Source: Diplocloster hominis (GTDB lineage Bacteria > Bacillota > Clostridia > Lachnospirales > Lachnospiraceae). From it: 64,000 nucleotides of DNA. The DNA is taken from positions 124,001 through 188,000 of the forward strand of contig NZ_JAWDIY010000009.1 of assembly GCF_032380655.1 (NCBI RefSeq). The letters run 5' to 3'. A model generated the notes under the pieces. The model ran no database searches. It saw nothing but the letters and a program-made list of their open reading frames with translations, and was not told the origin of the DNA. Below, one piece after another: positions 8,004 to 15,247 of the stretch (positions within the stretch are counted from its first letter, which is position 1; each line of letters begins with the position of its first letter). The position numbers were made by a program, and so were the translations under genes.

Positions 8004-9470
8004 TTATTCCCGCATGGCGGCCATGAGCCGCCATGCGTCATCAATTTGAAAGTCATCTGCCAAAGTGCCGTCCCGGATCACAAGCGCACGGCTACAAGTG
8101 GCAAGGGCACATTCCAAGTCGTGGGTAATCATCAGGATGATATGGCCCTTTTGGGCAAGTGTGTGAAGCTGCTTGCTGACAGAGCGCATATTACGGCCAT
8201 CTAAGCCACTGGTAGGCTCATCCAGAACGATGACCGGTGCTTCGTTCAACAGGGCGACAGCCAAAGCAAGACGCTGTTTTTGTCCTCCTGACAGGGTTGC
8301 CGGATGCCGGTCTGCAAACTCTGCCAAATTCAAGAGCGTCAGCAACTCGTCCGCCCGCAGTTTCAATGTGGGCGTTTCCTTTTTGCCAGTCAAAAGTTCG
8401 TCGGTCAGGCTTTCTCCGAATAACTGGCTGTCCAAATCCTGCATGATATACCAAATCACACCGCGCCGTCTGCTCTTTTTCAATGGCTTTTCCGCAAAGC
8501 GGATCGTACCGCCGTCCTCCTTCAGGAGCCCTGACAGCAATTTCCCCAACGTGCTCTTTCCGGCCGCATTGGGACCCACAATCGCAACGATTTCTCCCGG
8601 TGAGCAGGAAAACGAAACGTCCTTCAACACTTCATGCAAGCCGAACCGCTTGTGTAGTCTCTCAACGCTTAACAAAGGCTTCTGTTCAGTTTCCTTACCA
8701 CTATTAGCAGGAAATGGCAAGTTCAAGAGTTCCATACTGCGAAGCCCCCACTCGAAAACCTGCTCATGGGGCAGAATATTCATTTCCTGCGGCGTCATCA
8801 CGCTGACGATTTCACCCTTATTCAAATAGACGATCCGATCTGCTATATCACGCAGATAATAAAGCCGATGCTCCGCAATCAAAATCGTCTTTCCTTGCTT
8901 TTTCAAAAGACGGACAAATGTAGCAAAGTCCTCCGTAGCTCCCATATCCAGATTGGCAGAGGGTTCGTCCATCACATAGATATCCGGGTCAATCGCCTCC
9001 GCAGAGGCGATTGCTACCCGCTGCCGCATACCATAAGAGAGGTATCGAACCTTCTGTTCTAAAAGGTTCGTAATGCTCAATGCCTCCGCTGCGTCCTGAA
9101 CTCTTTTCACGATCTCGTCATGAGGGACACCGTAGTTTTCGCAGCCAAAGGCAATTTCGCCTGCTACCTCATTGGCAAAGAACTGGCTACGCGGGTCCTG
9201 AAATACATTCCCGACATACTTGCCTCGTTCCCATGAGGGAATCTCCGCCATGTTCTTCCCGAATAGCCATACTTCGCCGCTGAGCTCTCCCGTGAAGAAA
9301 TAGGGGATCAGTCCATTTATCACGCGGGTCAAAGTACTCTTTCCGCTGCCGGAGGGGCCCGTCAATACGATGACCTCCCCCTTTTCTACGCTGAGATTGA
9401 TATGCTTCAACTGATTCTCCGTGTCTCCGTAGGAGAAACTGAGATTTTTAATTTCAATCGCCGGATTCAA
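8004..9470 (-). CDS. ECF transporter double ATPase (fused EcfA-type), 488 aa
   Basis: Two complete ABC ATPase domains lie on one chain. The first has Walker A GPSGSGKST near residue 38 and a signature-like LSYGMRQRVAIASA, lacking the usual SGGQ. The second has GPNAAGKST near residue 300 and a canonical LSGGQKQRLALAVALL, with Walker B VIVLDEPTSGLD. There are no membrane helices. Such fused ATPases energise ECF-type importers together with EcfT, encoded next upstream at 9480-10181. The unusual first signature suggests one non-canonical site. The order S component, EcfT, double ATPase, ABC, ABC is a recurrent Firmicute cassette. Confidence 0.88.
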   Translation of the reverse strand: MNPAIEIKNLSFSYGDTENQLKHINLSVEKGEVIVLTGPSGSGKSTLTRVINGLIPYFFTGELSGEVWLFGKNMAEIPSWERGKYVGNVFQDPRSQFFANEVAGEIAFGCENYGVPHDEIVKRVQDAAEALSITNLLEQKVRYLSYGMRQRVAIASAEAIDPDIYVMDEPSANLDMGATEDFATFVRLLKKQGKTILIAEHRLYYLRDIADRIVYLNKGEIVSVMTPQEMNILPHEQVFEWGLRSMELLNLPFPANSGKETEQKPLLSVERLHKRFGLHEVLKDVSFSCSPGEIVAIVGPNAAGKSTLGKLLSGLLKEDGGTIRFAEKPLKKSRRRGVIWYIMQDLDSQLFGESLTDELLTGKKETPTLKLRADELLTLLNLAEFADRHPATLSGGQKQRLALAVALLNEAPVIVLDEPTSGLDGRNMRSVSKQLHTLAQKGHIILMITHDLECALATCSRALVIRDGTLADDFQIDDAWRLMAAMRE

Positions 9471-9479
9471 TTTCTCACC

Positions 9480-10181
9480 TCACACCAAGATACACACGGC
9501 CGCTGTTGAAATAAACAGTGCAATCATGACGCCATCGCTTACAGCCATCTTGTTTAAGTAGTAGCCTTCCTTCTTGTAGGGACTCTCAATCCCGCGAACA
9601 ACGCTGGATGCCGCCAACTCGTCTGCAATTTTCAAGGAGCGAAACACCATCGGTACGACCACATATTCAAAGGTGTTAAGCGGATGTAAAACCACTTGAA
9701 GCGGAGAGAGCAGAAGTCCGCGCGTCTTCATGGCATCCAGCACGTCAGAAAACTCCGAAGCCACCGTTGGAACAAAACGCAGTATGACAATCACCGTCAG
9801 CCTTACGGAGGACGGAAGCGGCAGTTGCCGGAGGGCAGCAGTCAGCTTGCCCGATGGAGCCTGTGAAACAAGATAGACCGCCATAAAGACGGGGATCAGT
9901 TCGATCAGGAAAGTAAAAAGCATGGGGGATGGAATATTGATACCATGGCGCACATTGAATGTAAGCCATCCGTAGCTAATGAGGAAAGCTACTAAGAATT
10001 TCAGTCCCTTTCCCCAATACCCGAATATTGTCATCACAAGAAACAGTGCGGCGGTGCAGGCAATATGCAGCCACATGTTTTTACAGAGAAAAGCCACGAC
10101 GCAGACACAAACAGCCAATATCAAAAGCGCAAAAATGTTGACGCGGCGGATCAGTTTTGTGTTGTTAATTACGGCTTCCAT
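9480..10181 (-). CDS. ECF transporter transmembrane component EcfT, 233 aa
   Basis: The ATG at 10181 overlaps the TGA of the S-component gene (TGATG), which fixes the start; upstream residues in the same frame belong to that overlap. The protein has several hydrophobic helices. The cytoplasmic coupling region shows the EcfT-type Ala-Arg-Gly-like boxes in the form AMKTRGLLL and SSVVRGIES. These two boxes contact the ATPases. It sits between the S component and the double ATPase in one operon. Confidence 0.85.
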   Translation of the reverse strand: MEAVINNTKLIRRVNIFALLILAVCVCVVAFLCKNMWLHIACTAALFLVMTIFGYWGKGLKFLVAFLISYGWLTFNVRHGINIPSPMLFTFLIELIPVFMAVYLVSQAPSGKLTAALRQLPLPSSVRLTVIVILRFVPTVASEFSDVLDAMKTRGLLLSPLQVVLHPLNTFEYVVVPMVFRSLKIADELAASSVVRGIESPYKKEGYYLNKMAVSDGVMIALFISTAAVCILV

Positions 10182-10795
10182 CACTTTACAATTCCTGCTT
10201 TCTGGAAATGGCGTCTCAAAATACGCTGTCCAAAGAGGCAGCCAAGCAGGGCAAGAGCTACCGTGATCGCACAGGCTCCAATCATGTGCCACGGGCTGGA
10301 GAGCATATTGAGTTGCATATCAAAGACTTCCTGAGAAAAGCCTTCCGTGGATGCCTTTGCCACATAACTTTCCCAAGCAGCCCAGATCGGAACAGTGTTT
10401 CCGATAATCATGCCGAGGCCATAACAAGACCACCCGATGGCGTTGCGTAAGGGTTTCCGGTAGCTATCTTTACCCAGCATGGCAAGCTCACAAATCACAC
10501 CCACCAGCAGAAAATACGGAAGTAGAAACACATAGCCGCCTAAGGCACTGATGATGCCAAACACGGTGCTCCACACCATCAAAATCCCGTGTTTGTTCAG
10601 TCGGTTAGCAACAACAAGATAAAAGGTTGCGCAGAAAAATTCCTGAATGCCGGCAGCGCAGTAAAGGTACAGGAATGGAAACGGAAGTGTCAGAGCACCA
10701 ACCGCACCATATACTGCAAATGTTAGGACCATCATGGCTGCAATTACCATCACGTCCCGCGTGGTAAATCTTTTCTTTTCAGTCGTAGTATTCAT
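10181..10795 (-). CDS. ECF S component, MptD/Trep_Strep type, 204 aa
   Basis: This is an integral membrane protein with about six hydrophobic segments and a short basic N-terminus (TTTEKKRFTTRDVM). Length and pattern match the MptD or Trep_Strep S-component group. A related streptococcal system (SiaFGH) has been linked to haem, so haem or another metal-bearing molecule is a possible substrate, but this is a guess. It is the first transport gene after the TetR regulator, 84 bases downstream, and is coupled by overlap to EcfT. Confidence 0.75.
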   Translation of the reverse strand: MNTTTEKKRFTTRDVMVIAAMMVLTFAVYGAVGALTLPFPFLYLYCAAGIQEFFCATFYLVVANRLNKHGILMVWSTVFGIISALGGYVFLLPYFLLVGVICELAMLGKDSYRKPLRNAIGWSCYGLGMIIGNTVPIWAAWESYVAKASTEGFSQEVFDMQLNMLSSPWHMIGACAITVALALLGCLFGQRILRRHFQKAGIVK

Positions 10796-10879
10796 AAAAA
10801 ACTCCTTTCAAAAAAATAGGTCTGTAGGATTCATAAGAATGAGTTAGAGTAGGCTAACCAACGGGCAAAAAACACCTCC

Positions 10880-11491
10880 TTACGCAAAATACAATTTCCA
10901 TGCACTACCGAAAAAATCTGCAATGAGATGTATTCTGTCAAGTGCTTCGTCCTTTTCCAGCTTATGTCGCACAATCTCGAAGAACGCATAATACTGTGCA
11001 GAAAATAGAATATGTATTTCGTCCAGCGTCAATGGACGGCACGAATAGCCCTGGCGAATCATCTCCTGCTGAAAGGCATAAGTCTGTTTTTCTTCTTCCT
11101 CAATAAGCTGATCCACAAAGCTTTCGTAGGCGCTTCCGGCAGACTGGCTGATAAGCAGGTAGAAAGCGTCCTTGTTTGCGAAAATGTACTCCACCAGTAC
11201 GGAAATAACCTCATCAGAAATATTCCACATATTTTCCGGATGGCCATCTGTCAGAGAAGCGAAGCCCCGTTCTCCGCCTTTGCGATACAAATCCAACATA
11301 TGATCCGCAACTGGTGACACAAGTGCGGCAAACAGGCTTTCTTTATCGGCAAAATACCGAAAAATTGCGCCAGTAGTCAGCCCAGCTTGTTTTGCAATAC
11401 TGCGAACGGAAGCATCGTTATATCCCTTTTCCATGAACTCCTTTTTGGCTGTGTCTAAAATCAGTTGTTTTGTATCTTCACTCTTACTCAT
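10880..11491 (-). CDS. TetR-family repressor, 203 aa
   Basis: I chose the ATG at 11491, preceded by GGAGGTGATTAGC. The N-terminal helix-turn-helix is typical of TetR proteins (AKQAGLTTGAIFRYFADKESLF, shortened here to its core GLTTGAIFRYF). The rest is a variable ligand-binding helical domain. It is the first gene of the minus-strand operon, so it probably represses itself and the transport genes. Two matching 13-base palindromes flank its promoter. The inducer is unknown. Confidence 0.88.
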   Translation of the reverse strand: MSKSEDTKQLILDTAKKEFMEKGYNDASVRSIAKQAGLTTGAIFRYFADKESLFAALVSPVADHMLDLYRKGGERGFASLTDGHPENMWNISDEVISVLVEYIFANKDAFYLLISQSAGSAYESFVDQLIEEEEKQTYAFQQEMIRQGYSCRPLTLDEIHILFSAQYYAFFEIVRHKLEKDEALDRIHLIADFFGSAWKLYFA

Positions 11492-11511
11492 GCTAATCAC
11501 CTCCCAGAAAA

Positions 11512-11569
11512 ATAGCACTGCTATCTAATTATACACAGGTTGCGTCAAATGTCAAGATAGCAGCGTTAT
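11512..11569 (-). promoter_or_regulatory. tetR-operon promoter with two palindromic operators
   Basis: On the minus strand, TTGACA (11,555-11,550) and TATAAT (11,533-11,528) are separated by 16 bases. A perfect palindrome ATAGCACTGCTAT lies at 11,512-11,524, between the -10 box and the ribosome binding site. A near copy, ATAGCAGCGTTAT, lies at 11,557-11,569 just upstream of the -35 box. The layout fits autoregulation by the adjacent TetR protein. Confidence 0.75.
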
Positions 11570-11759
11570 TTTAAGCCCAAATTTACAAACGTAGCAAACG
11601 TGGCAAGCAGGGCAAAGAGGTACCCACTTTGCTTTTCGGGCAGTTTCCGCCGCCGCGAAAAACTGCCCTCTGCTTGTCAGGGGCAACGCCCCTGAAACCC
11701 TTTGAACGCACAAAATTGTGCGGCTGCGCGTTTCTCCGAAACGCTTAGGAGCGTGACCG
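11570..11759. other. Non-coding spacer with two hairpins
   Basis: No gene is visible here. There is a GGGCAGTTT/AAACTGCCC hairpin at about 11,639-11,669 and a CAGGGGC/GCCCCTG hairpin near 11,680-11,697. Such GC-rich hairpins commonly follow relaxase genes in Tn1549-type elements, which fits the relaxase remnant on the right. Confidence 0.5.
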
Positions 11760-12027
11760 TTACTGGCGATCATGCTCCTGTTTCTTTTCCTCGCTGCGCT
11801 CATCCTTGCCCAGCATACGATCCACGTTCTGCTTGTGGAGCAGCAGCTCGCGCATCTCATCGCGCGAACGCCGGTATTCGGCATACGCCGCCTTTTTTTC
11901 GGCAAGCAGCTTGGCATATTCCTCCTGCAAGCTCTTGACGGTGGGGAGCTTTTTCACACCCAGCTCGTCAAAGGCGTTCTTCGCCGCCTTGTGTAGCAGG
12001 ATGTCACCCTCATGATCAGCAAGATAC
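11760..12027 (-). pseudogene. 3' remnant of a Tn1549-type relaxase gene
   Basis: On the minus strand the frame encodes a charged, coiled-coil-like tail containing LADHEGDILLHKAAK, then LGVKKLPTVK, LLAEKKAAYAEYRRSRDEM and a TAA stop at 11,762-11,760. This matches the usual C-terminal tail of relaxases in Tn1549-like conjugative elements. Upstream of about 12,027 the frame runs into the antisense strand of the gene A repeat, so the nicking domain is missing. The transport cassette therefore probably came from such an element. Confidence 0.75.
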
Positions 12028-12354
12028 AGACGGGCACGAGCGGATGGGAAAAGCCTGTCGCGGACTGCGCAGCTCGTCTGCGGCAGTAAGACGGATTTTC
12101 TTTTCGTTGCCGACAGCGGCCCCGGAGAAACCAACGCCAAAGGCCTGATCGTACCGCGGTTCGGAAAGAATCCGGAAAACCATGTCTCGGTCAGCATGAC
12201 TTTTGAACTGTTCAGCGAGTTTATGCTGATGACCAAAACCCACTACCAGTCGTGGCTGACGGCATACTATCTGCAGAACCCGATAAAATCAGCGACAATG
12301 CCGGTGCAGGAAACGTATGCAGCGCCCGATAACGCCCCGAATACACTCTTCTGA
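12028..12354 (+). pseudogene. 3' fragment of gene A
   Basis: The frame corresponds to residues from about GRARADGKSLSR to the C-terminus (NTLF) of the 213-aa protein at 3465. No start codon with a ribosome binding site precedes it and the 5' half is replaced by relaxase sequence. It is a truncated duplicate. Substitutions such as ELFSEF for ELLSEL show some divergence from the intact copy. Confidence 0.8.
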
Positions 12355-12364
12355 GGTACAGCCC

Positions 12365-12694
12365 ATGAGGTTTCGTACATTCAGAGAAAGCATCCGAAAC
12401 ATGGGTGGTGTGTGGACAGGTAACGATGTGTATTTTGCACAGACACAATCGCAGTATACTGCCGCTTTTTTGCCGGAGTATCCGGAGAAATCTAAGAGGG
12501 ACAGTACAATCAGCTGTTGCTGGCTCAATGGAGGCTGGGACTACAGCGGCGTGTATGCCGAAGAATTAAGGATGAAGAATGGCTGCGTATATCGGGGTTG
12601 CGCCCTTCTATCAAACGGAGTTGATGCTGTCGAGACGGTTCGTGCCATCAAAACGATTGAGGATTGCCTGTGGAAGCAGTATCCTCAATACTGA
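12365..12694 (+). CDS. Unknown 109-aa protein (intact repeat gene)
   Basis: The ATG at 12365 begins a protein rich in Cys, Tyr and Asn (STISCCWLNGGWDYSGVYAE in the middle). No domain was recognised. The copy at 4117 is frameshifted in a T tract, so this is the only intact version in the window. It ends 25 bases before a strong terminator. No convincing ribosome binding site lies directly before the ATG, so the start could be elsewhere in the frame, which is open upstream to 12,317. Confidence 0.5.
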   Translation: MRFRTFRESIRNMGGVWTGNDVYFAQTQSQYTAAFLPEYPEKSKRDSTISCCWLNGGWDYSGVYAEELRMKNGCVYRGCALLSNGVDAVETVRAIKTIEDCLWKQYPQY

Positions 12695-12719
12695 CATTTC
12701 AGCGATACAGTATAGCAGT

Positions 12720-12757
12720 GCGGAGGAGCTTGCAAAAGCAGGCTCCTCCGTTTTTGC
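12720..12757 (+). terminator. Intrinsic terminator of repeat copy 2
   Basis: The stem GCGGAGGAGCTTGC pairs with GCAGGCTCCTCCG, followed by TTTTT. It is homologous to the hairpin at 4,472-4,505, with a different loop. Confidence 0.8.
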
Positions 12758-12759
12758 GT

Positions 12760-13055
12760 CTACATCTCTACGGTCTATTTCGGCATCCAAATGCTTTCGT
12801 CATGCGCAATCGGGTGCCAACCGATTTCTGTTCCAGCCGTCAAGATTTATGCGCAAGATTATCCGCAGGTTACGGCGGAATGAAGTCCGTCGGCAATAGA
12901 AGCATTGTCCTGAGCTGCCTCTAAGCATCAGAAGCAGTGAAGCCTCAGATTCTCGATGATTTGTAATATACACAGGAACGCCGCAGGGCGGCAAGCGAGG
13001 CGGCGAAAAAGTGCGGTGTTCATAGAAAAGGCACAGAACGGTAAGATAATTGTGC
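12760..13055. other. Gene-free stretch with one copy of a repeated hairpin
   Basis: I see no convincing gene. The right part (12,975-13,028) is one copy of a 54-base hairpin-forming repeat found again at 15,049-15,102. The minus-strand reading frame across this stretch is explained by that repeat and is not supported as a gene. Confidence 0.6.
12975..13028 (+). repeat. 54-base hairpin repeat, copy 1
   Basis: The sequence aligns without gaps to 15,049-15,102. Both begin GGAACGCCGCA, share GCGGCGAAAAAGT and end GTTCATAGAAA. The ends can pair (AACGCCG with CGGTGTT here, CGGCGTT in copy 2). Each copy lies roughly 30 bases upstream of a promoter. Confidence 0.7.
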
Positions 13056-13101
13056 TTGACAAGTTTACTTGGCACTGATATAATAATGACAAGAAAACTT
13101 G
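13056..13101 (+). promoter_or_regulatory. Promoter with two XRE-type operators
   Basis: TTGACA (13,056-13,061) and TATAAT (13,079-13,084) are spaced by 17 bases. Palindrome CAAGTTTACTTG (13,060-13,071) overlaps the spacer, and CAAGAAAACTTG (13,090-13,101) lies just after the -10 box. These are plausible sites for the XRE protein at 13,448, giving autorepression. Confidence 0.75.
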
Positions 13102-13121
13102 GAAAGGAGCGATTCTGTTCA

Positions 13122-13451
13122 ATGAATAAAGAGAAGATTTTGGAAAGCAGCCGCAGAGAGAACAAAAACAGGGATTTGGCGGAGATGGAAGTAACCGCGC
13201 AGGCAGGAAATATTGCCGGTCGTGTCGGTGCTGCGGTCTGCGTTGTTCTCACGCTTATCTTTCGTATCTTCACAAAAACGTACTTTCTAAGCCCGTGGGT
13301 TGTTTATTTCAGCATCCTTACCACCCACACTCTTGTAAAGTATGCAAGGCTAAAGAGAAAAACCGACTTGATCCTCGGTATTCTCTATTTAGCGATGTGC
13401 CTCACATTTCTTGCCTTTTTTGTCCTGCGGCTTGTGGAGGTCAAGGAATGA
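13122..13451 (+). CDS. Small membrane protein (DUF6442-like), 109 aa
   Basis: An N-terminal charged stretch (ESSRRENKNRDLAEMEV) precedes three hydrophobic helices ending FVLRLVEVKE. The pattern resembles DUF6442 membrane proteins, which often sit directly upstream of an XRE regulator. Here the stop overlaps the XRE start by four bases, so the two are coupled. The membrane protein may sense or antagonise the regulator, but that is inference. Expression comes from the promoter at 13,056. Confidence 0.7.
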   Translation: MNKEKILESSRRENKNRDLAEMEVTAQAGNIAGRVGAAVCVVLTLIFRIFTKTYFLSPWVVYFSILTTHTLVKYARLKRKTDLILGILYLAMCLTFLAFFVLRLVEVKE

Positions 13452-13654
13452 ATGACGAGCTGAAATTGAAAAACAACCTCAAGGAAGCACGCGCAGAGAA
13501 AAAGCTATCCCAAACACAACTGGCGGAACTGATTGGTGTATCGAGAAACACAATCAGTTCCATTGAAACGGGGCAATTCAATCCAACCGCAAAGCTGGCA
13601 TTGATCCTCTGCATTGCTCTGGACAAGAAATTTGAAGAACTGTTTTATTTTTAA
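13448..13654 (+). CDS. XRE-family regulator, 68 aa
   Basis: The whole protein is a single Cro/CI helix-turn-helix domain (LSQTQLAELIGVSRNTISSI) followed by the usual KLALILCIALDKKFEELF tail of the YozG/XRE type. It likely binds the paired palindromes at the promoter of its own operon. It is flanked by two small membrane proteins, an arrangement common in Firmicutes. The start ATG overlaps the preceding stop. Confidence 0.88.
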   Translation: MNDELKLKNNLKEARAEKKLSQTQLAELIGVSRNTISSIETGQFNPTAKLALILCIALDKKFEELFYF

Positions 13655-13665
13655 GGAGGAAGCGA

Positions 13666-13968
13666 ATGGATAATATCGCTCTGTTGATCTTAGGCATATT
13701 CATCTCCGTTATTGGAATCGTGAATATGACTGGAAATATCAGCACAATACATTCCTACAACCGAAGAAAGGTCAAGGAAGAAGATGTACCGAAGTATGGG
13801 AGAGCCGTCGGCACAGGTACGCTTATCATCGGTGTATCTTTGATAGCGGCATTTGTCACAACTTTCTGGAGCGAAAAGGCAATGTATTTCATTGTTATTC
13901 CGGCGCTCGTCATCGGCTTGGGCTTTATCTTGTATGCACAGTTCAAGTACAATAAGGGAATATTCTAA
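13666..13968 (+). CDS. Small membrane protein, 100 aa
   Basis: AAGGAGG lies eight bases before the ATG. Three hydrophobic segments are visible, the first immediately at the N-terminus (IALLILGIFISVIGIV) and two more separated by the charged loop WSEKAM. It resembles small DUF3784-type membrane proteins but I cannot confirm the family. It is the third gene of the operon starting at 13,122. Confidence 0.65.
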   Translation: MDNIALLILGIFISVIGIVNMTGNISTIHSYNRRKVKEEDVPKYGRAVGTGTLIIGVSLIAAFVTTFWSEKAMYFIVIPALVIGLGFILYAQFKYNKGIF

Positions 13969-14043
13969 CTCATTTTTTTGAAAAACCTATTGACTGCCAC
14001 CTTGGGGGATAGCTTATCCTGCTTGTGGAGGAGGTGATGGATC

Positions 14044-14457
14044 ATGAAAAAATTGACTGGTATCGTGTGTCTGCTGGCATTGATGCTGACGCTGACTGCC
14101 TGCGCTGGGGCGGGGGATTGGAAATATGAGGACCTGCCGGGCGACTATGCCGTGTGGCGGATCAATAGCCAAGAGATCCCGCTGGTCTGTGTGGATGACG
14201 ATGGTCTGACTGCCGAGCCGGTGGTGGAGGGCTATGTATACGCCGTGGCCTGGGACGAGAGTACCATCTATGTCCAGCAGCGTGCGGAGAAAGACAAGGG
14301 CGACATGGCCTATTACGCGGTGGCGCTGGATTCCGGCGCGGTCAGCGGCCCTTATACAGAGACGGAGTTTGCCGCGACCTGCGCGGAGCAGGGCGTGGAC
14401 GCGGCCAATATTGGTTGGCAGGCGCAGAAAGACTGGAACAAGGTCTATGACAGGTAA
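14044..14457 (+). CDS. Predicted lipoprotein, 137 aa
   Basis: The signal peptide MKKLTGIVCLLALMLTLTAC ends in a lipobox with Cys at residue 20, so the mature protein should be anchored on the outer face of the cytoplasmic membrane. The rest is small, acidic and beta-rich, with no recognised domain. GGAGGTGATGGATC precedes the ATG. Its stop lies 12 bases before a stub of crcB. Function unknown. Confidence 0.7.
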   Translation: MKKLTGIVCLLALMLTLTACAGAGDWKYEDLPGDYAVWRINSQEIPLVCVDDDGLTAEPVVEGYVYAVAWDESTIYVQQRAEKDKGDMAYYAVALDSGAVSGPYTETEFAATCAEQGVDAANIGWQAQKDWNKVYDR

Positions 14458-14469
14458 GGTGTGCGGCAG

Positions 14470-14529
14470 ATGAAAACGCTGTTGGACTGCCTGTTTGTGG
14501 CGTTGGGCGGCGCGGTTGGCTCCGTTTTT
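14470..14529 (+). pseudogene. Stub of a crcB-like fluoride channel gene
   Basis: The first 20 codons (MKTLLDCLFVALGGAVGSVF) match the N-terminus of CrcB/Fluc fluoride channels, which begin with a hydrophobic helix containing ALGGAxG. After codon 20 the frame runs into unrelated sequence and stops within a few codons. The gene is therefore cut off by a junction to the fragment that follows. Confidence 0.6.
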
Positions 14530-14956
14530 GAGCGAAGCAATCACAACAGATGAGCAGAGGGAAGCGTTTGAAACGATCATCCGATACTTGGACGGCGTTT
14601 CAATAGCCGTTCCCAGCGATGTGCAGCAGTATCTTGATGAGATTAGAGAAAATGCTGATGCTGCTGTGACGCAAAGCGCATCTTCTGCACTTGCGGCAGC
14701 TATGGCAGACCCGGAAAAGTATATTCACGACAACAAGGAAATGCTCGAACAATATCGAGCAGTTGCGGAATCGGAGGAATATAAGGCATCTCCCGCCTAC
14801 CGGCTGCAAGAGTATCTAAAGCAATTCCAAAGGGAGAGCGGCTATAACGATGTATTCATCCCCGCAATGCAGAGGCTTAGCCCCGCTTACCGGGAGTATC
14901 ACAAATCCCTGCAAGCGGCGAATGAGGTTTTCTTGCGACACTTCCAGCAGGAGTGA
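14530..14956 (+). pseudogene. 3' fragment of an unknown gene
   Basis: Joined directly to the crcB stub, in a different frame, is the C-terminal ~141 codons of a helical protein (for example REAFETIIRYLDGVSIAVPS and YRLQEYLKQFQRESGYNDVF). No initiation signal belongs to it; the only in-frame candidates are inside the stub. I do not recognise the family. The fusion is best explained by a deletion or insertion that joined two genes. Confidence 0.55.
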
Positions 14957-14995
14957 TTCTGTAAAAAGTTCATAGAACAATTCCCGCCCAGCAAA

Positions 14996-15026
14996 GCGCA
15001 ATCGACGAAAATCGGTTGTGCTTTTT
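14996..15026 (+). terminator. Intrinsic terminator
   Basis: GCGCAATCGA pairs with TCGGTTGTGC using two G-U pairs, around a short purine loop, and is followed by TTTTT. It ends the transcription unit 13,666-14,956. Confidence 0.7.
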
Positions 15027-15048
15027 CATTGTCTGCCCCATACAGCGA

Positions 15049-15102
15049 GGAACGCCGCAAGACGGCAAGCGAAGCGGCGAAAAAGTACGGCGTTCATAGA
15101 AA
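15049..15102 (+). repeat. 54-base hairpin repeat, copy 2
   Basis: It aligns to 12,975-13,028. The outer arms AACGCCG and CGGCGTT pair, and an inner GCCGC/GCGGC can pair too. It lies 28 bases upstream of the promoter at 15,130. Confidence 0.7.
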
Positions 15103-15129
15103 TGTTGCATGTTTGAGCGGAGATGGGAA

Positions 15130-15159
15130 TTGAAAAGCTCGCACTTTGCATGGTATAAT
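15130..15159 (+). promoter_or_regulatory. Promoter for the 310-aa gene
   Basis: TTGAAA at 15,130-15,135 and TATAAT at 15,154-15,159 are separated by 18 bases. The gene start is at 15,248. Confidence 0.6.
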
Positions 15160-15247
15160 CGTATTGGATAGTTATAAGTGATTTGAATAATCCTTCTGCC
15201 CGCCGACAAAGCAAAAGAAACCGACCTGATTTTTGAAGGTGAACAAT

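Larger units (their letters stand above)
12019..12759 (+). repeat. Direct repeat copy 2 flanking the transport cassette
   Basis: This copy matches 3,771-4,509 in the same orientation, including the terminator. The left edge falls on a short match shared with the relaxase remnant (GCAAGATACAGACGGG against GCAAGGTACGGACGGG in copy 1), so the junction may have formed at microhomology. One extra T gives this copy an intact small gene. Confidence 0.9.

Noticed and set aside
4529..10795. IS or transposon carrying the transport genes
   Set aside because: No transposase or terminal inverted repeats were found; the direct repeats fit homologous integration.
11760..12236. Intact 158-aa minus-strand gene
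   Set aside because: Only its C-terminal part is relaxase-like; the N-terminal part is antisense to the gene A repeat.
12800..13273. Minus-strand frames sharing a RTFSP-type peptide with 14,970-15,305
   Set aside because: The shared peptide is explained by the 54-base hairpin repeat in both places; no start signals were seen.
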